Assembly: GCA_030667735.1 (NCBI GenBank) | Contig: DAOUVG010000124.1 | Coordinates: 1 to 5,467 of the forward strand | Source: Dehalococcoidales bacterium | GTDB lineage: Bacteria; Chloroflexota; Dehalococcoidia; Dehalococcoidales; Fen-1064 | Reading direction: 5' to 3' | DNA: 5,467 bases | Shown: one piece after another, positions 5,375 through 5,467 of the stretch | How the letters are laid out: each line of letters starts with the position of its first letter | Numbering within the stretch: the stretch's first letter is position 1 | Notes under the pieces: generated by a model | What the model was told of the DNA's origin: nothing | What the model saw: the letters and a program-made list of their open reading frames with translations, nothing else | Databases searched by the model: none | Made by a program: the position numbers and the translations under genes

Positions 5375-5467
5375 AGTCTTCAAGTGAAGCTGAGCAGGAT
5401 GGGGCGACGGATTGTGCGCCATGCCCGGCGGTTTATTTTCCAGTTGGCTGGTGGCGGTGTCCAGAGA
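5375..5467 (+). pseudogene. C-terminal remnant of an IS1380-type DDE transposase, frameshifted
   Basis: The plus-strand translation SLQVKLSRMGRRIVRHARRF followed by IFQLA closely resembles the conserved C-terminus of IS1380-family transposases, where a KLIKIG segment is followed by VRHAR and FQLAEVAVPR. After IFQLA the reading frame gives GGGVQR. Shifting frame at about 5450 gives VAVSR, matching the family, so a small indel (most simply two lost bases of a GAG codon) seems to break the gene. To the left, the family sequence cannot be followed beyond about 5370, and an in-frame stop lies at 5282-5284. This is therefore the broken tail of an insertion sequence continuing past the right edge. 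The family assignment is from memory of the motif, not a search. Confidence 0.6.

Noticed and set aside
1..5467. CRISPR array or defence island
   Set aside because: No regularly spaced direct repeats and no cas, toxin-antitoxin or restriction-type genes are visible.

Overview
This window looks like a bacterial chromosome fragment of moderate GC content. The mix of genes (a proline/serine-linked lipoprotein with a glycoside-hydrolase-like barrel, a CxxC-x17-CxxC zinc-ribbon protein beside ribosomal protein S21, a prohibitin-type SPFH protein, and a glycyl-radical-enzyme activase) suggests an anaerobic, Dehalococcoidia-like member of the Chloroflexota from sediment or the subsurface. That placement is inferred from gene style; no phylogenetic marker is complete here. 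Every confident gene is on the minus strand; only a transposase remnant at the right edge is on the plus strand.

Reading in the direction of minus-strand transcription (right to left): the right edge (about 5375-5467, plus strand) holds a piece of the C-terminus of an IS1380-type transposase with an apparent frameshift. About 450 bp without a confident gene follow (4919-5374). Next is an SPFH/prohibitin-family membrane protein (3974-4918), then about 270 bp containing a possible SHOCT-like mini-ORF and a sigma-70-like promoter. That promoter serves an unusual chimeric ORF (2982-3701): its first ~175 residues are a glycyl-radical-enzyme activating enzyme (radical SAM plus two 4Fe-4S clusters), and its last ~63 are the C-terminal end of a short-chain dehydrogenase. 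A large extracytoplasmic lipoprotein (790-2943) starts 38 bp downstream and is probably cotranscribed.

After about 300 bp of mostly non-coding DNA, a second promoter (591-619) drives a small two-gene unit: a 99-residue double zinc-ribbon protein (176-475), then ribosomal protein bS21 (rpsU, cut by the left edge). They are separated by a strong 15-bp RNA hairpin whose base pairing is complete only in the minus-strand transcript.

The most notable object is the activase/dehydrogenase chimera. Both halves have lost what they need for their usual catalysis, no glycyl radical enzyme lies next to it, and a transposase relic lies about 1.7 kb away. The simplest reading is a deletion scar joining two former neighbour genes. 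A novel domain fusion or an assembly join are alternatives. I found no CRISPR array, tRNA, rRNA or recognisable defence system.
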